From NCBI GenBank assembly GCA_020631735.1, contig CM036225.1, positions 69,366,662-69,430,661 of the forward strand: a DNA stretch of 64,000 nt, given 5' to 3'. Shown piece by piece: positions 20,236-33,900 of the stretch (within the stretch, counting starts at the first letter, position 1; every line of letters starts with the position of its first letter). The notes under the pieces are model-generated. The model had not been told where the DNA came from and did not search any database. It was given only the letters and a program-made list of their open reading frames with translations. The stretch comes from Saccharum officinarum (taxonomy: Eukaryota > Streptophyta > Magnoliopsida > Poales > Poaceae). The position numbers were made by a program, and so were the translations under genes.

Positions 20236-23200
20236 TGTAACGGAACCATCCAAATTATAAGAGCACAAGTTCAAAAACAATCGCCGAAACGATTAAATTC
20301 TCAAACTTGAGCCCATATAACTCCGGTAGTCCACGAAATCACGAGGGATTTCAAAACAAACCAAGAGCAACCAAGATCGTAGTGATTCAACATAACACAG
20401 CACTTGTTACAATAGTTCAGAAGTAATCTCATACATCGGAGTACAAATAGTTTATTACAAAAACCAAAGTAAAGATTAGCGGAAGCAACATAATTTCTGA
20501 AACCATTTAAATTCAAATACTGCCAATACATAGTCACATCCTGCAAAAGCATACCAGAAGGGATACTACAGATACCATGCCCATATGGTCTAGTCTTCAC
20601 ACCCACATGGCGAAGACAATACTTGTAGCAACAAGTACGAATCTGCTACCTGCAACAGGGGGAATAAACTCTGAGTACGAGAAGGAACTCAGCTAGACTT
20701 ACCCGACAAAAACCAGAAACAACGGTAACACCAAGGAGTATACAAGGCTTTATAAGGTGGGCTAGCTTGACTCACTTGCAGAAAAGCTTATTACAGATAG
20801 GTAATCATTAATGCTTAAGCATCAAGTTAATAATTATTAACCTGTGATCTAGATTAGCACCTGTACTAGAGCAATCATTTTATTAGGAGCAAACAATATT
20901 AACCATAGCAGGTATAATAAGGCCATCATCATCATTATCATCAATTCCGAACCATCATTAATAATTAGTGAATCTACGCTGGAGATAACCAGTCAAGTTT
21001 CTCACTATCCGGAAGAGACGACGATTCGAATCGATTCCAACTCAGCTGAGGGGGGTATTCCTGACACTCACCCGGCAAACCCCACTAAAGGCAGTCGTAG
21101 ATAACCTTTGGTACAACTCAGGGTGGTCCCGAACAGCGCCGTGTTCTCGGGGATACCAGTGGCCAGGATGCTTAGGACTTTTAACTCACCTGCCCTTGGA
21201 CCCTCTGGCTACCTTTCGAGGCGACTTTCACTTTTCAACTTCGCAGCCTGAGTTGAGCTACTAGGCTTCACGGTCGGCAACCTCAGGCCGGCCAGCTAAA
21301 TGTCAGGCATGCATTCAAAATGACATAGAAGACTCCAGGTCTCGGTCCTTAATCGACACAGACGGGGATATATCCACACCTAAGACCTCCCTGCCTTGCT
21401 GCTTCACTATCGTCATCCCGCCCGGTCTCATTTTATTTCAATAACACATGGTTCATTTCCACAATAGCAAATATAGCCAACCATGACCTGATAAGTCCCT
21501 ATATCTCGCAGGTGATAGGAAATCACCCGACTTCTACCGGTCTAATTTAGCAGGGCTAAGCATAGATACGATCCTGTCTACTTAGGATTCAAGGTTCGAA
21601 TTGCTGGACAAGGAGTGTTACCAATGCAGCAAGGGTTTCCAGCCAACTCCTATCACGTAATGCAACAATACATATAACATGTATATATAGATAATTGCTT
21701 TAAAAGTAGGAGGCTTATAATGCTCCGGGGCTTGCCTTAACCGAAAGAAGAGGTATCAAGGTTCGGCTTCAAGAACAATTCCCACGTCTTCTCCGGCTTT
21801 GTCGGACTGGACCTCCGGCTCCTAAACGGACTTCAACTTCAGGTTCCACGCCCAGCGGGACTTCGCTCGTAACATGATTCTCGGCACACCTATTGCATGT
21901 ATATGCACCCAATGAATTTCACGTATGCACCAGGGATGACATGATGATTTATGAACATGTATGAATGATGGGAAGATGAATGCAATGACATTGCAACAAC
22001 ATGAGCACAAAACCAAGTCATGTGGTGCTCTACTCAAATCACTTCAAGCTTAGGTGCAAATTTCCTCTCTGGTATTAACATGTTTGAACATCTCTAAGAA
22101 ACCACTAAGTATCACAAAGTTAAGACTAAGCACACCTATAACAAGATTTCAGAAATGGAGTCTTTCCAACAAGTTAACAGCAGTAGCTAAGAAACTTCAT
22201 AGCTAGAGTTCTACAAATCCAAATGACTTACAAGAGGACATTCTGGAAAGCTTATGAAATTGTATATATTTCATTTATAAACATCTAAGCATGATTTCAT
22301 CATTTACTAAGTTGAAATAGCACATGTACAGAATCTGTTCTAAAAGACAGAGAGCACTTCAAAAACTGAACTCAGCTTGGGACAGCTGCCATTTCTAAAC
22401 TATAAGTCCAAATGCTACCAAAATTTACCAGTAACTAGTTCATGAAATCCTCAACAACTTTGCTACAGATCACTAAGCATGAAAATCTCATTAACATAGC
22501 CTAACCTACTTAACCACCAAATCTGTCCAGAAAAGATAGATTTGTACAATTAAATATTAAGTGATGTTGAGAACATCACAAATGACTTACCCAACTTTAC
22601 TAACAGTTAGATCATGATTAAGTAATACAAAATCAAGTCATGGCACCAGAATAATCATTTATCTAATCCCCTTTTCTATTTATTTAGAGTGCATAAGCAT
22701 AAATGGCATCACATATAAAATGTATCTAGAAAATTCTAATAAAATTACAGAGGCAAATATATGCTAACAAGAGGCTACCATAAAAATTTCACCTCATTTT
22801 GACAAGTAGATTAGGAGATATCAAAATAACAAAAAGATAAGAGCTAAATAAACCTATAACAAAGGAATTTCATAATTGGAGCAAATGACCTTTAAAAAGG
22901 CTGAAAATTTAACTAGAGCATATTTATATCATGATTAGCTCCCCACAAAATTTTCATAGCAAAAGAATCAATGTACAGTGAGATATCGAATTACCAAAAT
23001 CACACAATTAAATAAAGCACTTAGTAAAAGTAATTATTAACTTCAGACAACATAAACTAACATGTAACATTTTAATAAACTACTGCATAGTACACTACAT
23101 GAGGATTTCAAAAAGTCCTCATTTTCCTTTGTATGATTTTTCTATTAATTTGTATGAATTAACAAAGTTTAGCACATAAAGCATTTTAGGAAAAGAAAAT

Positions 23201-24766
23201 AGGAACCAAAATGATGGACAGGCCGGAAGCCCAAATGGGCCTTCACTCTGCGCCTGGTCTGGCCCAGCTTGTGGCCCAACCACGCCAACACAGGAGAGGG
23301 GCGATGGCATGCGGGCCCTAGCCGTCATCGGCACAGAGGTAGGGAACGGCGGTTCGTCGCCGATTTCTCGACGACGGCGCTGCCTCTGGGAAAACCAAGA
23401 GCACCGGCGTGGTCTCTAGGTCATGCCGCATCGGTTGAGGTGCGAGGTTGGGGCGCGGGGGCACCGAAAGGTGCCCGCCGGCGGTAATGGCGGCAGCGGC
23501 GGACTGGCAGAGGCGTTCCGGCAAATGCGCCGTGGTAGCGATTGAGCAAACAAGCGCATGAGCTTCAGGGTGAAGCGGAAGACGAGGGACAAGCGAGGGA
23601 GTGAGAGCCGCGGCACCGAGATGAGCCGGCCACGCTGACCTGCAAGTGCCATGGCGCTCTGACGAGACCGCGGTGGCACAACGCGTTAAGGTGAATTACC
23701 AAGGCTCGACCTGCACAACCAAAGGCACGTGCGAGTAGAGGAGAAGGCGACGGCGCTATCTTCAAGATGGCAGAGGCGATGGCAAAGCAACGGCGGCGAA
23801 TTTGCCAGACGAAGCTTGCGGCAGCGCTATGGCGGAGCCGAGCGAGGCGAGGGAGAGCATTAAGGCGAATGAAGGGAGTTGGGGCGAGCTGTCGCGAGCT
23901 CCGACCTTACCCACGCGAGCCCAAGCATGGAGTCGACACGCAGCGTCCATGCGTCACCTGCTCCTGCCCTCGGTCGGCCACGGACGCGAATGGGTTCAAC
24001 ATTTTGAACTCTGATAAACCTGAACGGACTGAATGGAAGCCGATAGAGGTGACTGACAAACGAACTTCAACACTCTAGAGCTCCCAATATAGGCCGATTT
24101 GATGAAAACCGTAATTAGAAAACTTGTAGATCTATGTGAGGGCTTCAATTTTGTCCATATGGACTTGAGCTAGTTTGGCCTAGATTTGAAACTACAGAGC
24201 CCTAAAGGGGGGTACCTTGAAACTAAAATGCACCCTGACTTAGAATAATTTTGCTAAGTGTTGGGCAGTCCACTTACTGACTTGTGGGCCCTATTTGAGC
24301 ATGTTCCAGCCATTTTCATGAGATGGTCATATTGAGACTTTTGTTCCTTGATAAATTAGCTACAACTTTGGTAAAGGGTGCACATCCATGCAAGATCTCT
24401 AGGTTTTACTTTTTAATTAGTCAAACTAGGGCACTCTAGAGGTAACCTCAAGGTCAAACCTTCCCTAGAGGGCAAATTAGTCATTTTGGTCAACATGAAC
24501 AGTGCTCCACTAGGTGTCCTATCCATAGTTAAGCTACTAGAGATCATGTAAGAGCATCACAAGTGTCATCTACACAAAAACCCTAGCAACACATAAAGGA
24601 AGCACATAGAAAACCACAAATGTTGCAATTGTTTCAAATGTTGCAAATGAATGTTTCAACACTTTTACTAATCAAACATGATGCTATGCTCATGATAAGA
24701 GACTAGGATGCCATGATCATGCATTATGAATGTATTATGAGGCTAACTAACACCAGGGGTGTTACA
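20236..24766 (-). mobile_element. 3' LTR of element 1
   Basis: A 4531-bp LTR with plus-strand ends TGTAACGGAACC and GGTGTTACA. A polypurine tract and hairpin adjoin it on the right. It was inserted in LTR B (left flank AGAAT). A GC-rich segment lies at 23210-24000. Its first 500 bp match 30475-30982, the remaining piece of the partner LTR. The splice-donor-like GGGTAAGT sits at 20697-20704 (minus). Confidence 0.85.
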
Positions 24767-24800
24767 GCCCTCCCCTTATAAAAATCTCATCCCGAGATTT
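24767..24800 (-). other. Polypurine tract and adjacent hairpin, element 1
   Basis: Minus strand: AAGGGGAGGG next to the LTR, preceded by an inverted repeat at 24782-24800. The stem is AAATCTC(A) / CGAGATTT around a TCC loop, with one mismatch compared with element 2. The same change (CGA to TGA) creates the pol stop at 24787. Confidence 0.6.
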
Positions 24801-27800
24801 GAAAGTCGTACCACTTTTCAAAGAAAGCAGAATAGTTGTCCTTTAAATAATCCTCTCTTTCCCAAGTTGCATCATGTTCACCGTGATTACTCCAAACCAC
24901 CTTGTATAATTTGACTACTCGATTTCGAGTCACCCTTTTTAGAGTATCTAGAACATATATCGGTTTCTCCTCGTAAGAAAGATCAGATTTCAATTTGATG
25001 CGTCTCACTTCTACTCTTTCCTTGGGAAGACGGAGACATTTCTTCAGTTGAGAAACATGGAAGACTGGAAAGATAGCTCCCAACTCATGAGGTAGACTAA
25101 GCTTATAAGCTACTCTTCCACTTTTCTCGATGATCCAATAAGGTCCCACGTATCGAGGCTCAAGCTTTCTTTTGATCCCAAAACGCTTTACTCCTCTCAT
25201 AGGGGACACCTTCAGATAGACATGGTCACCTACTTCAAACTCAATAGGTTTCCTCCTCTTATCTGCGTAGCTCCTTTGTCTAGCCTGAGCAGCTGCTATA
25301 TTTTTCTGTATAGCACGAATTTGCTCCTCGGCTTCTTTTACAAAGTCAATACAATAGAGCCTTCTTTCTCTAGGTTCCACCCAATTCAAAGGAGTTCTAC
25401 ACTTGCGACCATATAAAGCTTCAAATGGAGCCATCTTGATGCTCTCTTGATAACTATTGTTGTAAGAGAATTCAGCGAGAGGCAACCATTTCTCCCAAGA
25501 GCCATTACAAGAGATGATGCAAGCTCTAAGCATGTCTTCTAGAATCTGATTCACACGCTCAGTCTGTCACGACGTCTGTGGATGATAAGTAGAACTATGG
25601 ACCAAATTAGTTCCAAGATTCTGATATAGGCGCTCCCAGAAATGAGCAGTAAACTGTGGCCCTCTATCAGAGACAATAGACTTAGGCACTCCATGAAGAC
25701 GTATAACTTCTTGGAAGTAAATATCAGCATATTGGTGTGGGTGATAGTTACTCTTCACAGGGATAAAGTGAGCAGACTTTGTCAAGCGATCTACTATAAT
25801 CCAAATAGAGTCAAAACCTCTTTGGGTGGTCAGTAATCCGACAATAAAGTCCATAACAATGTCGTCCCATTTCAAACCTAGAACAGATAAAGGCTAGAGT
25901 AAACCAGGCTTCATGTGAATGGCCTTAACTCTACAACAATTATCACACCTAGCGACATAGGCTGCAATTTCCTTCTTTGTCTTGGTCCACCAATAATACG
26001 GCTTGAGATCCTGATACATCTTACTGCTGCCAGGATGGATGGACAACTTAGAAGAATGGGCTTCAGATAAGATTTGATTTCTGAGCTCTCTATCTTTTGG
26101 CACAACGAGTCTATCCTTGAACCAGAGAATTCCCTTCTCATCGATTCGAAAATGCTTAGTTTCTTGCTCTTTCATCTTTCTCTTGATGTGAAATACAACA
26201 GTATCAGTCTTTTGTAACTCAATGATTCTACTTCTCAAAGAACAATCCACAGTGATATGATGGAGTACAACGGGATGCAAGAGATGAGACAAATGAAAAT
26301 CTTCTTCTATCAAAGAGTTGCAATGAGATTTTCTACTCAAGGCATCGGCAACCACATTTGCTTTACCAGGATGGTAATGCACCTGGAGGTTATAATCCTT
26401 AATCAACTCTAACCATCTTCTCTAGCGCATATTTAACTCAGGTTGAGTAAATATGTACTTAAGACTCTTGTGATATGTATAAATATTGCATATATTTCCA
26501 AGCAAATAGTGTCTCCAAATTTTCAGAGCATGGACGACAGCAGCTAACTCCAAGTCATGAGTCGGATAGTTAACTTCATGTTTTCTTAACTGACATGAAG
26601 CATACGCAATAACTCGGCCTTCTTGCATAAGTACGCCACCTAAACCAGTACCCGATGCATCACAATACACATCAAACGGTTTCTCAATATCATGTTGCGC
26701 TAATACAGGAGCTGATGTCAATAAGGTCCGTAGAGTGTGGAAAGCTTGCTCACACTCCGGAGTCCAATCAAACTTTCTATCCTTCTCAAGTAGTCAAGTC
26801 ATAGGCTTAGCTATCTTAGAGAAATCCTGGATAAAATGACAATAGTAGCCAGCCAATCCAAGAAAACTCTGAACTTCATGGACTGTAGTTGGTGCCTTCC
26901 AATCCAAAACTTCCTATACCTTAGTCAGGTCTACTGAAATTCCCTCACTAGACAATACATGACCGAGGAAAGGTACCTTGTTTAACCAGAATTCACATTT
27001 GCTGAACTTGGCATAGAGCTTATGTTCACGTAATCTGGATAAAACAATTCTCAGATGCTCGGCATGTTCTTCTTCATTTTTAGAATAGATGAGGATGTCA
27101 TCAATGAATATCACCACAAACTTGTCTAGCTCTCGCATGAATACTGAATTCATTAGGTACATAAAATGTGCAGGAGCATTGGTCAGACCAAAAGACATGA
27201 CAAGATATTCATATAACCCATATCTGGTAGAGAACGCTGTCTTTGGTATGTCTTCAGGACAGATTTTAATTTGGTGATAACCAGATCTCAGATCAATCTT
27301 CGAGAATACCTTTGCTTTAGACAACTGATCAAATAATATATCAATACAAGGCAATAGATACTTGTTCTTGATAGTGACTGCATTGAGTGGTCAATAGTCT
27401 ACACACATACGCAGAGACTAGTCCTTCTTCTTCACAAAGATAGCAGGACAACCCCACGGAGAAGAACTAGAACGGATCAGCCCTTTCTGTAAAAGTTCAC
27501 TAAGTTGTGTCTTGAGTTCAGCTAACTCATTCGACGGCATTCTATACGATCTTTTAGAAATTGGTGCGGTACCCAAAATTAACTCAATCTTAAACTCTAC
27601 ATCACGATCTAGAGGTAATCCTGGCAAATCATAGGGAAAAATATCTGGAAATCCACACACTATAGGAACTTCTGTAATCTCTTTTGCTTTTGCTATCATA
27701 GCGTTAACTGTAGTTTGAGGACTAACATCTCGAGGAAGTTGCACTAGAAAAGCTTGTTGAACTTTTGGATCCCTCAACATAACCACTCTTGTAGAGGTAT

Positions 27801-29124
27801 CGATCAGAACACCGTTTCCACTCATCCACTTTATACCTAAGATTACATCTAGGCCCAATCCTGGTAATACCACAAGATCTAGATCATACAAACGTCCTTC
27901 TATCTCGATCTTTGCTCCTAAGACCAACTGGTTGGTTGAAATATTATTTCCGGTAGCACTAATATTATAACCACGATTATCTAAAGTAACGACCTTCATA
28001 CCATGCTTGGTTGCAAACGTTGAACTGATAAAGGAGTGGGAAGCACCTGAATCGAACAACACGATTGCTGGATGTTGGTTCACTAAAAATGCACCAGCAG
28101 TGATAATCTCACCTGTAGGAATGGATTCCACCGTGGTGTATCGAACCCATCCTTTACACACATCTGCCTTATTATCATTTGATTTCTTCTGCGAAAGAGG
28201 ACAATCTTTGGCCCAATGACCTGACATCTTGCAATTCCAACATGGCCGGTTACTTGGTGGTGCCTTAGGCTTTCCTTTCTTAATACTGCTCCTCTTGACC
28301 AGATCCTGTGTCTGATATGGGTGATATCTAGTAGATATGCCAGGCGAATAATACTGAGGTGTAATCACCACCAGAGTATTGGTCATTGGTGCATTAGATT
28401 CATGAGATTTCTCATGGCTCTTAGAAGCAACGTACACATCATTATAGTTCTCTTGAAGGATAGTATCACTGACAAACTCGTTGAAAGTTGCACATTTGCT
28501 ATTGCACATGGCCTTCATCAATTTGGGACACAACCCTCTTTTAAAACTTGCGATCTTCTTAACCTCCGTATTAACAAATTCCATAGCATATCTTGATAAG
28601 CTGATGAAAGCATGTATATACTCTGTTACGCTTTTGTCTCCTTGGGTGAGCTTCATAAACTCAGTGTGCTTGATTGCCATGAGGCTAGCAGGAACGTAAT
28701 GTCCCCAAAATGGTTCCTTGAACTGATCCCAAACTACTTCCATATTCTCAGGCAGGGTATTCCGATGGTGACACCACCAAACACCTGCAGGTCCTTGCAA
28801 TTGTTGCGAAGCATATTATGTTTTCATATTATCTGCCACCTTGAGCACACGGAACTTCCATTCGATAGTGTTCAACCATTCGTCTGCGTGAAGTGGTTCT
28901 TCTGCTTCTCGAAAAATAGGAGGCTCAGTATCCAAGAAATCCTTATAGTTACTGTACTGGGCAGGCTCAGGTTTCTGATGGACATGGTTTCTGACACTCT
29001 CGTCCAAGGCTCGCTGACTTTCGGCAAGCATTTGCAGCAACTCAGCAGAGGTAGGTTGCGGAGGAGACGATGACAGTTCTGTATTGCCATGACTCTGACT
29101 GCTAGAGCGAAACTGACGAGACAT
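24787..29124 (-). pseudogene. Gag-pol pseudogene of element 1 (chromovirus)
   Basis: One gag-pol frame closely parallel to that of element 2, broken by in-frame stops. Gag starts at 29124. It contains the FLDTEPPIFREAEEP region and a CCHC knuckle (CWNCKMSGHWAKDC, near 28220). Protease DSGASHS lies near 28055, [11 protein letters not shown] near 27090, RNase H DVYCDASG near 26670, and integrase with HPGSSKMY and SDRGPQF near 26000-25660. A chromodomain-like C-terminus (VVKLYKVVWSNHGEHDATWE) lies near 24870. Stops fall at about 28815, 27418, 27391, 26914, 26793, 26422, 25894 and 25567. Most are C-to-T changes at CAG or CGA codons, judged against element 2. Gag and pol are in the same frame here, unlike element 2. 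Not functional. Confidence 0.85.
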
Positions 29125-30474
29125 CTACAAGTAGGTGAAAACTAGTAAGCATTGATGACGTCGGAAGGCTGCTGACGAATTATATAAGCATGAGGAAGAG
29201 ATTGTATCTAACTATCCAAATTCCAATCTCAAAAGAGAGAAATTTCTTGGTTTGAGGTACGGATCTTCAGACAAGAGAATGACATCTAAGGAAAAAGGTT
29301 CACGAGAAGATAACACATTGGTGTAGCTCCATAATGGATCATAACTAGCAATCCTTGATACCTGCACGTGCCGAGCAGCACAACCTTGTGTCGCGCACCA
29401 TAGGAGGCTCCCGGTTTCGTCGCAGCACCATGGAGTACTAATCGCAACACCATTACCGAACACACACCCATGAGGAATCCTCACGTGTCGGGAATTAGGC
29501 GTGTAGAAATAGTATCATCCAAAGAGGGGTAGCAAACAAGGATAGATACAAGGGTAGAAGCACTGAAGAGGCGAATTGCAGATCAAAACACATCCCAACT
29601 CGAGGAGATACATCTTGAAATTGTGTCTTGCTTTCTTTCACGGGCCAGGTATGAATTGGGTTTCAAGGCTGACACTACTGACCACTCCACTAGGTTGGTT
29701 GACTACCACAATTCTTCACGAAAGAAATGCAACTATTTATGGGACAACTATTTGGAGGAAAGAAAATTTTTAAAGAATGGAATAAGCAATTTATAAGGGA
29801 GGGAGTAATGCAGAATGCAATGTATGATGCGAACATGGTGCATGCACGAACCGTACGTCCTCACAAACCTAGGAAGAATTTGAAAATTCTAGCGTATAGT
29901 TCGGTGGCATACACATGTTCTCTCAATAACGATAACTAGCCGCTCTACAGGAAACGTTGTTAGTGTACCTGTAGAAAATTGCATTTCAACCCAATAACTC
30001 CTAATATAGCACACAAGAAAGCAGTAAACTAAATACTCTCCATACATACATCCCCCGATGTATATACTTCAGTATCAAAACTACCCGACAGATTTACCCA
30101 TAATTAAGTACCCTCATAGATACATGGTTGGACATGTAAGTATGCGAGTATCCACAACTACTCTCCCCTAGACCGACGGTTGGACGGTCATGCTCTCACA
30201 ACTCCCACTTACCAGGGCGTAGAGGTATTTTGATCCATACATTACCACCCAAACGAACGGCATCCATACAATAGCACACCGTATGGACAACGAAACAGAA
30301 AACAAGCAAGAACCCCCAAGTTAGTACCTTAGTAAGCCACCTAATATTCCTTATTTGGGCATATAGGATACGACCACTGGCACTCTTTAGATTAAAATTA
30401 AGATTTTTCACAAAAGCTTTTGTTTAAATACACAAATGATGTGTTTAACTGTTAAATCTTGCTCCGATGCCAGC
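29125..30474 (-). other. 5' leader of element 1, without an accessory ORF
   Basis: Runs from the 5' LTR to the gag ATG. The distal part (about 29790-30474) matches the leader of element 2 (about 41565-42260). 29331-29466 matches the block conserved in elements 2 and 4. No H3-like frame is present where element 2 has one. The bases before the gag ATG read CACCTACTTGTAG on the minus strand, an acceptor-like 3' splice site. Primer-binding site TGGCATCGGAGCAA at 30459-30472. Confidence 0.7.
29331..29466 (-). other. Conserved leader block, element 1 copy
   Basis: About 135 bp that recurs at 40573-40706 and 63404-63537 with scattered substitutions and small indels. The core includes GCCGAGCAGCACAACCTTG and GGTTTCGTCGC (plus strand). 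It lies 207 nt upstream of gag. Because the indels break any frame it is probably non-coding. A role in RNA packaging or folding is inference. Confidence 0.7.
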
Positions 30475-30982
30475 TGTAACGAAACCGTCCAAATTATAAG
30501 AGCACAAGTTCAAAAACAATCGCCGAAACGATCAAATTCTCAAACTTGATCCCATATAACTCTGGTAGTCCACGAAATCACGAGGGATTTCAAAACAAAC
30601 CAAGAGCAACCAAGATCGTAGTGATTCAACATAACACAACACTTATTACAACAGTTCAGAAGTAATCTTATACATCGGAGTACAAATAGTTTATTACAAA
30701 AACCAAAGTAAAGATTAGCGAAAGCAACATAATTTCTGAAACCATTTAAATTCAAATACTGCCAGTACATAGTCACATCCTGCAAAAGCATACCAGAAGG
30801 GATACTACAGAGACCATGCCCATATGGTCTAGTCTTCACACCCACATGGCGAAGACAATACTTGCAGCAACAAGTATGAATCTGCTACCTGCAACAGGGG
30901 GGAATAAACCCTGAGTACGAGAAGGTACTCAACTAGACTTACCCGACAAAAACCAGAAACAACGGTGACACCAAGGAGTATG
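30475..30982 (-). mobile_element. 5' LTR fragment of element 1
   Basis: The first 508 bp (plus orientation) of an LTR nearly identical to 20236-20740, including the GGGTAAGT motif (30937-30944). It ends abruptly where the LTR of element 2 begins. The other ~4 kb of this LTR is not present on the far side of element 2. Confidence 0.85.
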
Positions 30983-33900
30983 TGTAACAGAACCGACCAA
31001 ATTATAAGAGCACAAGTACAAAAACAAGCACCGAAGCGCTCAAATTTTCGAACTTGAGCCCATATAATCCCGGTAGTCAATCAAAATCACGAAGGATTTC
31101 AAACCAAACTGCTTACAACCAGGATCGCATCATTCAACATACAACATCATACGTTACATTTCACAAGTAGTTCTGAAATAAGTTTACACACACGGAGTAG
31201 CAAATATTACAAACCAAGTTTGAAAGTAGCGGAAGCATAACACACACTAGTTAATTAAATACTGCCAGTCTGGATGATCGACAACCCGCAAAAGCATGAG
31301 GAAAGTACATAAAGACGATCACGCCCTTGTGATCTAGTCATCATCACCCGCAGGGTGGAGACACGTCTTGCAGAATCCCTGATAAAGCATGTCATCTGCA
31401 ACAGGAGGGAATAAACCCTGAATACTAGAATGTACTCAGCTAGACTTACCCGTCGAAAACCAGAAATAAGATGACACCAAGGATTATGCAAGGCTTACAC
31501 AAGAGGCTAGCTGACATAACATTTTGCATAAAGGCATAAGTAATTGAAACTCTTATAACCTGTACTAGCAGTTATTTTTAGCATTTACCTGTCATCTATC
31601 TTAGCACCTGTACTAAACATGCACTTGATTATAATCAAACAACATGATTATTATATCCATAGCAGGTATATCATTATGGCAACATTGTATCATTCCCTTA
31701 ACCACCAGTTCATTTAATGAGTTCTACGTTGCCGCTGCTCAAGTCAAGTGCTCACTAACCGGGAGCGACGACGATTCGAATCGAATTCCTATCCAGCTGG
31801 AGGGGTATTTCTAACACTCACCGCGCAGGCCCCTGCCAGGGTCGCACAAGCCACCGTTTCATATGATTCAGGAATCGCGGGTCCGAATGATGTCGCGACC
31901 CCAAGGGCGACACTCTGCCAGGTGATAGGGACTCTAACCCCCCCTTGGTCTCACGCCAATGTCCCCAAGCACATCCTTTCTCTCCTCCAAGAAGCAACCT
32001 ACCATTCGATTCCCGGCCTGAACCACATTACTCGGCTTCGCGGTCGGAACGGGTTATCCGGCCAACTAAGTGTTAGACTGCGTTCAACATGACTCAAGGA
32101 CGTACAGCGAATCGGTCCTTAAACGACTCAGACGGGCATAGCTCCACACCCAAGACGTGAAGTGTCTTGCGGCTGTACTATCGAACTCCCGTCCGGTCTC
32201 GATTTCATTTTTAAGCATGGTTCCATCACGATAGCCATAAGCCACTCGCGACTCCTTCCTACATCTCGCGGATGACCGGAAATCACCCGACTTCTACCGT
32301 ACTAAGCAGGGCTAAGCATTGACACGTGCCTACACCTAATATAGGATTCAGTACGATATCTGGACAAGGACAGGTATAATGCAACAAGTGTTTTCATATA
32401 ACTCCTACAACTTAATGCAGTAAACAATTAAAAGTACTCAAGATTAATTTATAAATCAGTAGGTTCAGCATGCACCGGGGCTTGCCTTTCAGAAAAGTTG
32501 AAGGCCGGTGGTCTGGACACTCAGGAAGGTTGTCTGCGGGCACTCCTTCGCCTGCTGGATCCTCGGGCTCCTGCTGCTCCTGGTCCTCCTCCGGAATCAC
32601 AGGCTCGAATTCGAGGAGAGTTACCCCCTTCGGTGCACCTATTGCATGAATGCACAATAAATATAATGGATGCAGAAATGGGTGCAACATGCTCGGAATG
32701 AAATGCATTTCAGAATAAATTACTCTATTCAAGTTATTTTATTAGTACGTGCAAATCTCTTCTCCAGTAGAGAAGTACTCACCTAATCTACTTAACCTAA
32801 GATAAAGCTGCTCATCCTCAGTTAAGGCCCTAACACCTAACAATTACAAAAGTAGCATGTCTTAGGATAATACACCATATCAATCAGCAAAACACCACAG
32901 TAAGCATTCTGGACAGCAGCTACTTGTTTTTATCACAACTGAAGATTTACAATTCCAAAAGATATGATCTAAGACAATCTGGAAAGCCTAAGAAATGCAC
33001 TACAATTCATTTTTAGACCTCAACTCCAAACTCCTAAGTTTTCCATATTAAACTTCACAAGTTCCAGAATCTGTCTTCTCCAACACAGAGAGTAGCAGAT
33101 TTTGAACTGCCACTTTAAACAACAGCAACTCTCAAACTACCAAGACAAATGCTTCCAAATTTTAACACAAGCTAGTTCATCAAGTTTACTCCAACTTTGG
33201 TATTTACAAGTTGTCCAGCAACCAATTTTTATCAAAGCCAAATTTAGAATTACTACTTAGCTGTCCAGAAAACCTAAAATTACAAAGGTTAAACATTTAT
33301 TGATGTGGCAAACATTCTCTAAAACCAAACTAATGCTACTACAAGTTCACAAATATCACAAAGACACCAGGAAGTAAGGTGTGTCCACCTAGAACATTTA
33401 TTTAAACCCATTTCTCAATTTACTTAAGTAATTAAGTGGAATTTCAAACATATGTGTAAACTGCTCCTAAAATTCTACAAAAATTACAGGGGACTCTCTG
33501 ACCCACAAAGAGACTACTGTAAAATTTTGAACTCAATTTATTCACAGGAACTTCCTACACAAAATTCCCAAGCCAAAAAGGCTGATTTTTGTATAAATAA
33601 CAAAGCATAGTAAAAAGTGTCAAACAACAGATTTCTTAATTTTCTTGGACACTCTAGGGTACCAAGACATTCTCCAAAAATTTATATGAACATTGCACAT
33701 GTAGAAAAATTACAAAAATTCATTTAAGTATTTCCTAGAATAACAAGATAGCATTATAACTTGGAAATTACTTAAGCACTGATGCCCAAATTTTTACCAG
33801 AGCTAGGGCTAGCATAGAGTAACCTACCCACCAAATTTCATGATTTATGGAACACTACAGCTCAAGTTATAAATTTAACAAATTTGCATGCATTCCAAAA

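Noticed and set aside
31748..32092. Frame MLTNRERRRFESNSYPAGG, nearly identical at 43027 and 56947
   Set aside because: It lies antisense to the elements inside conserved LTR sequence. The similarity reflects shared LTR DNA, and the copy in element 4 is frameshifted.
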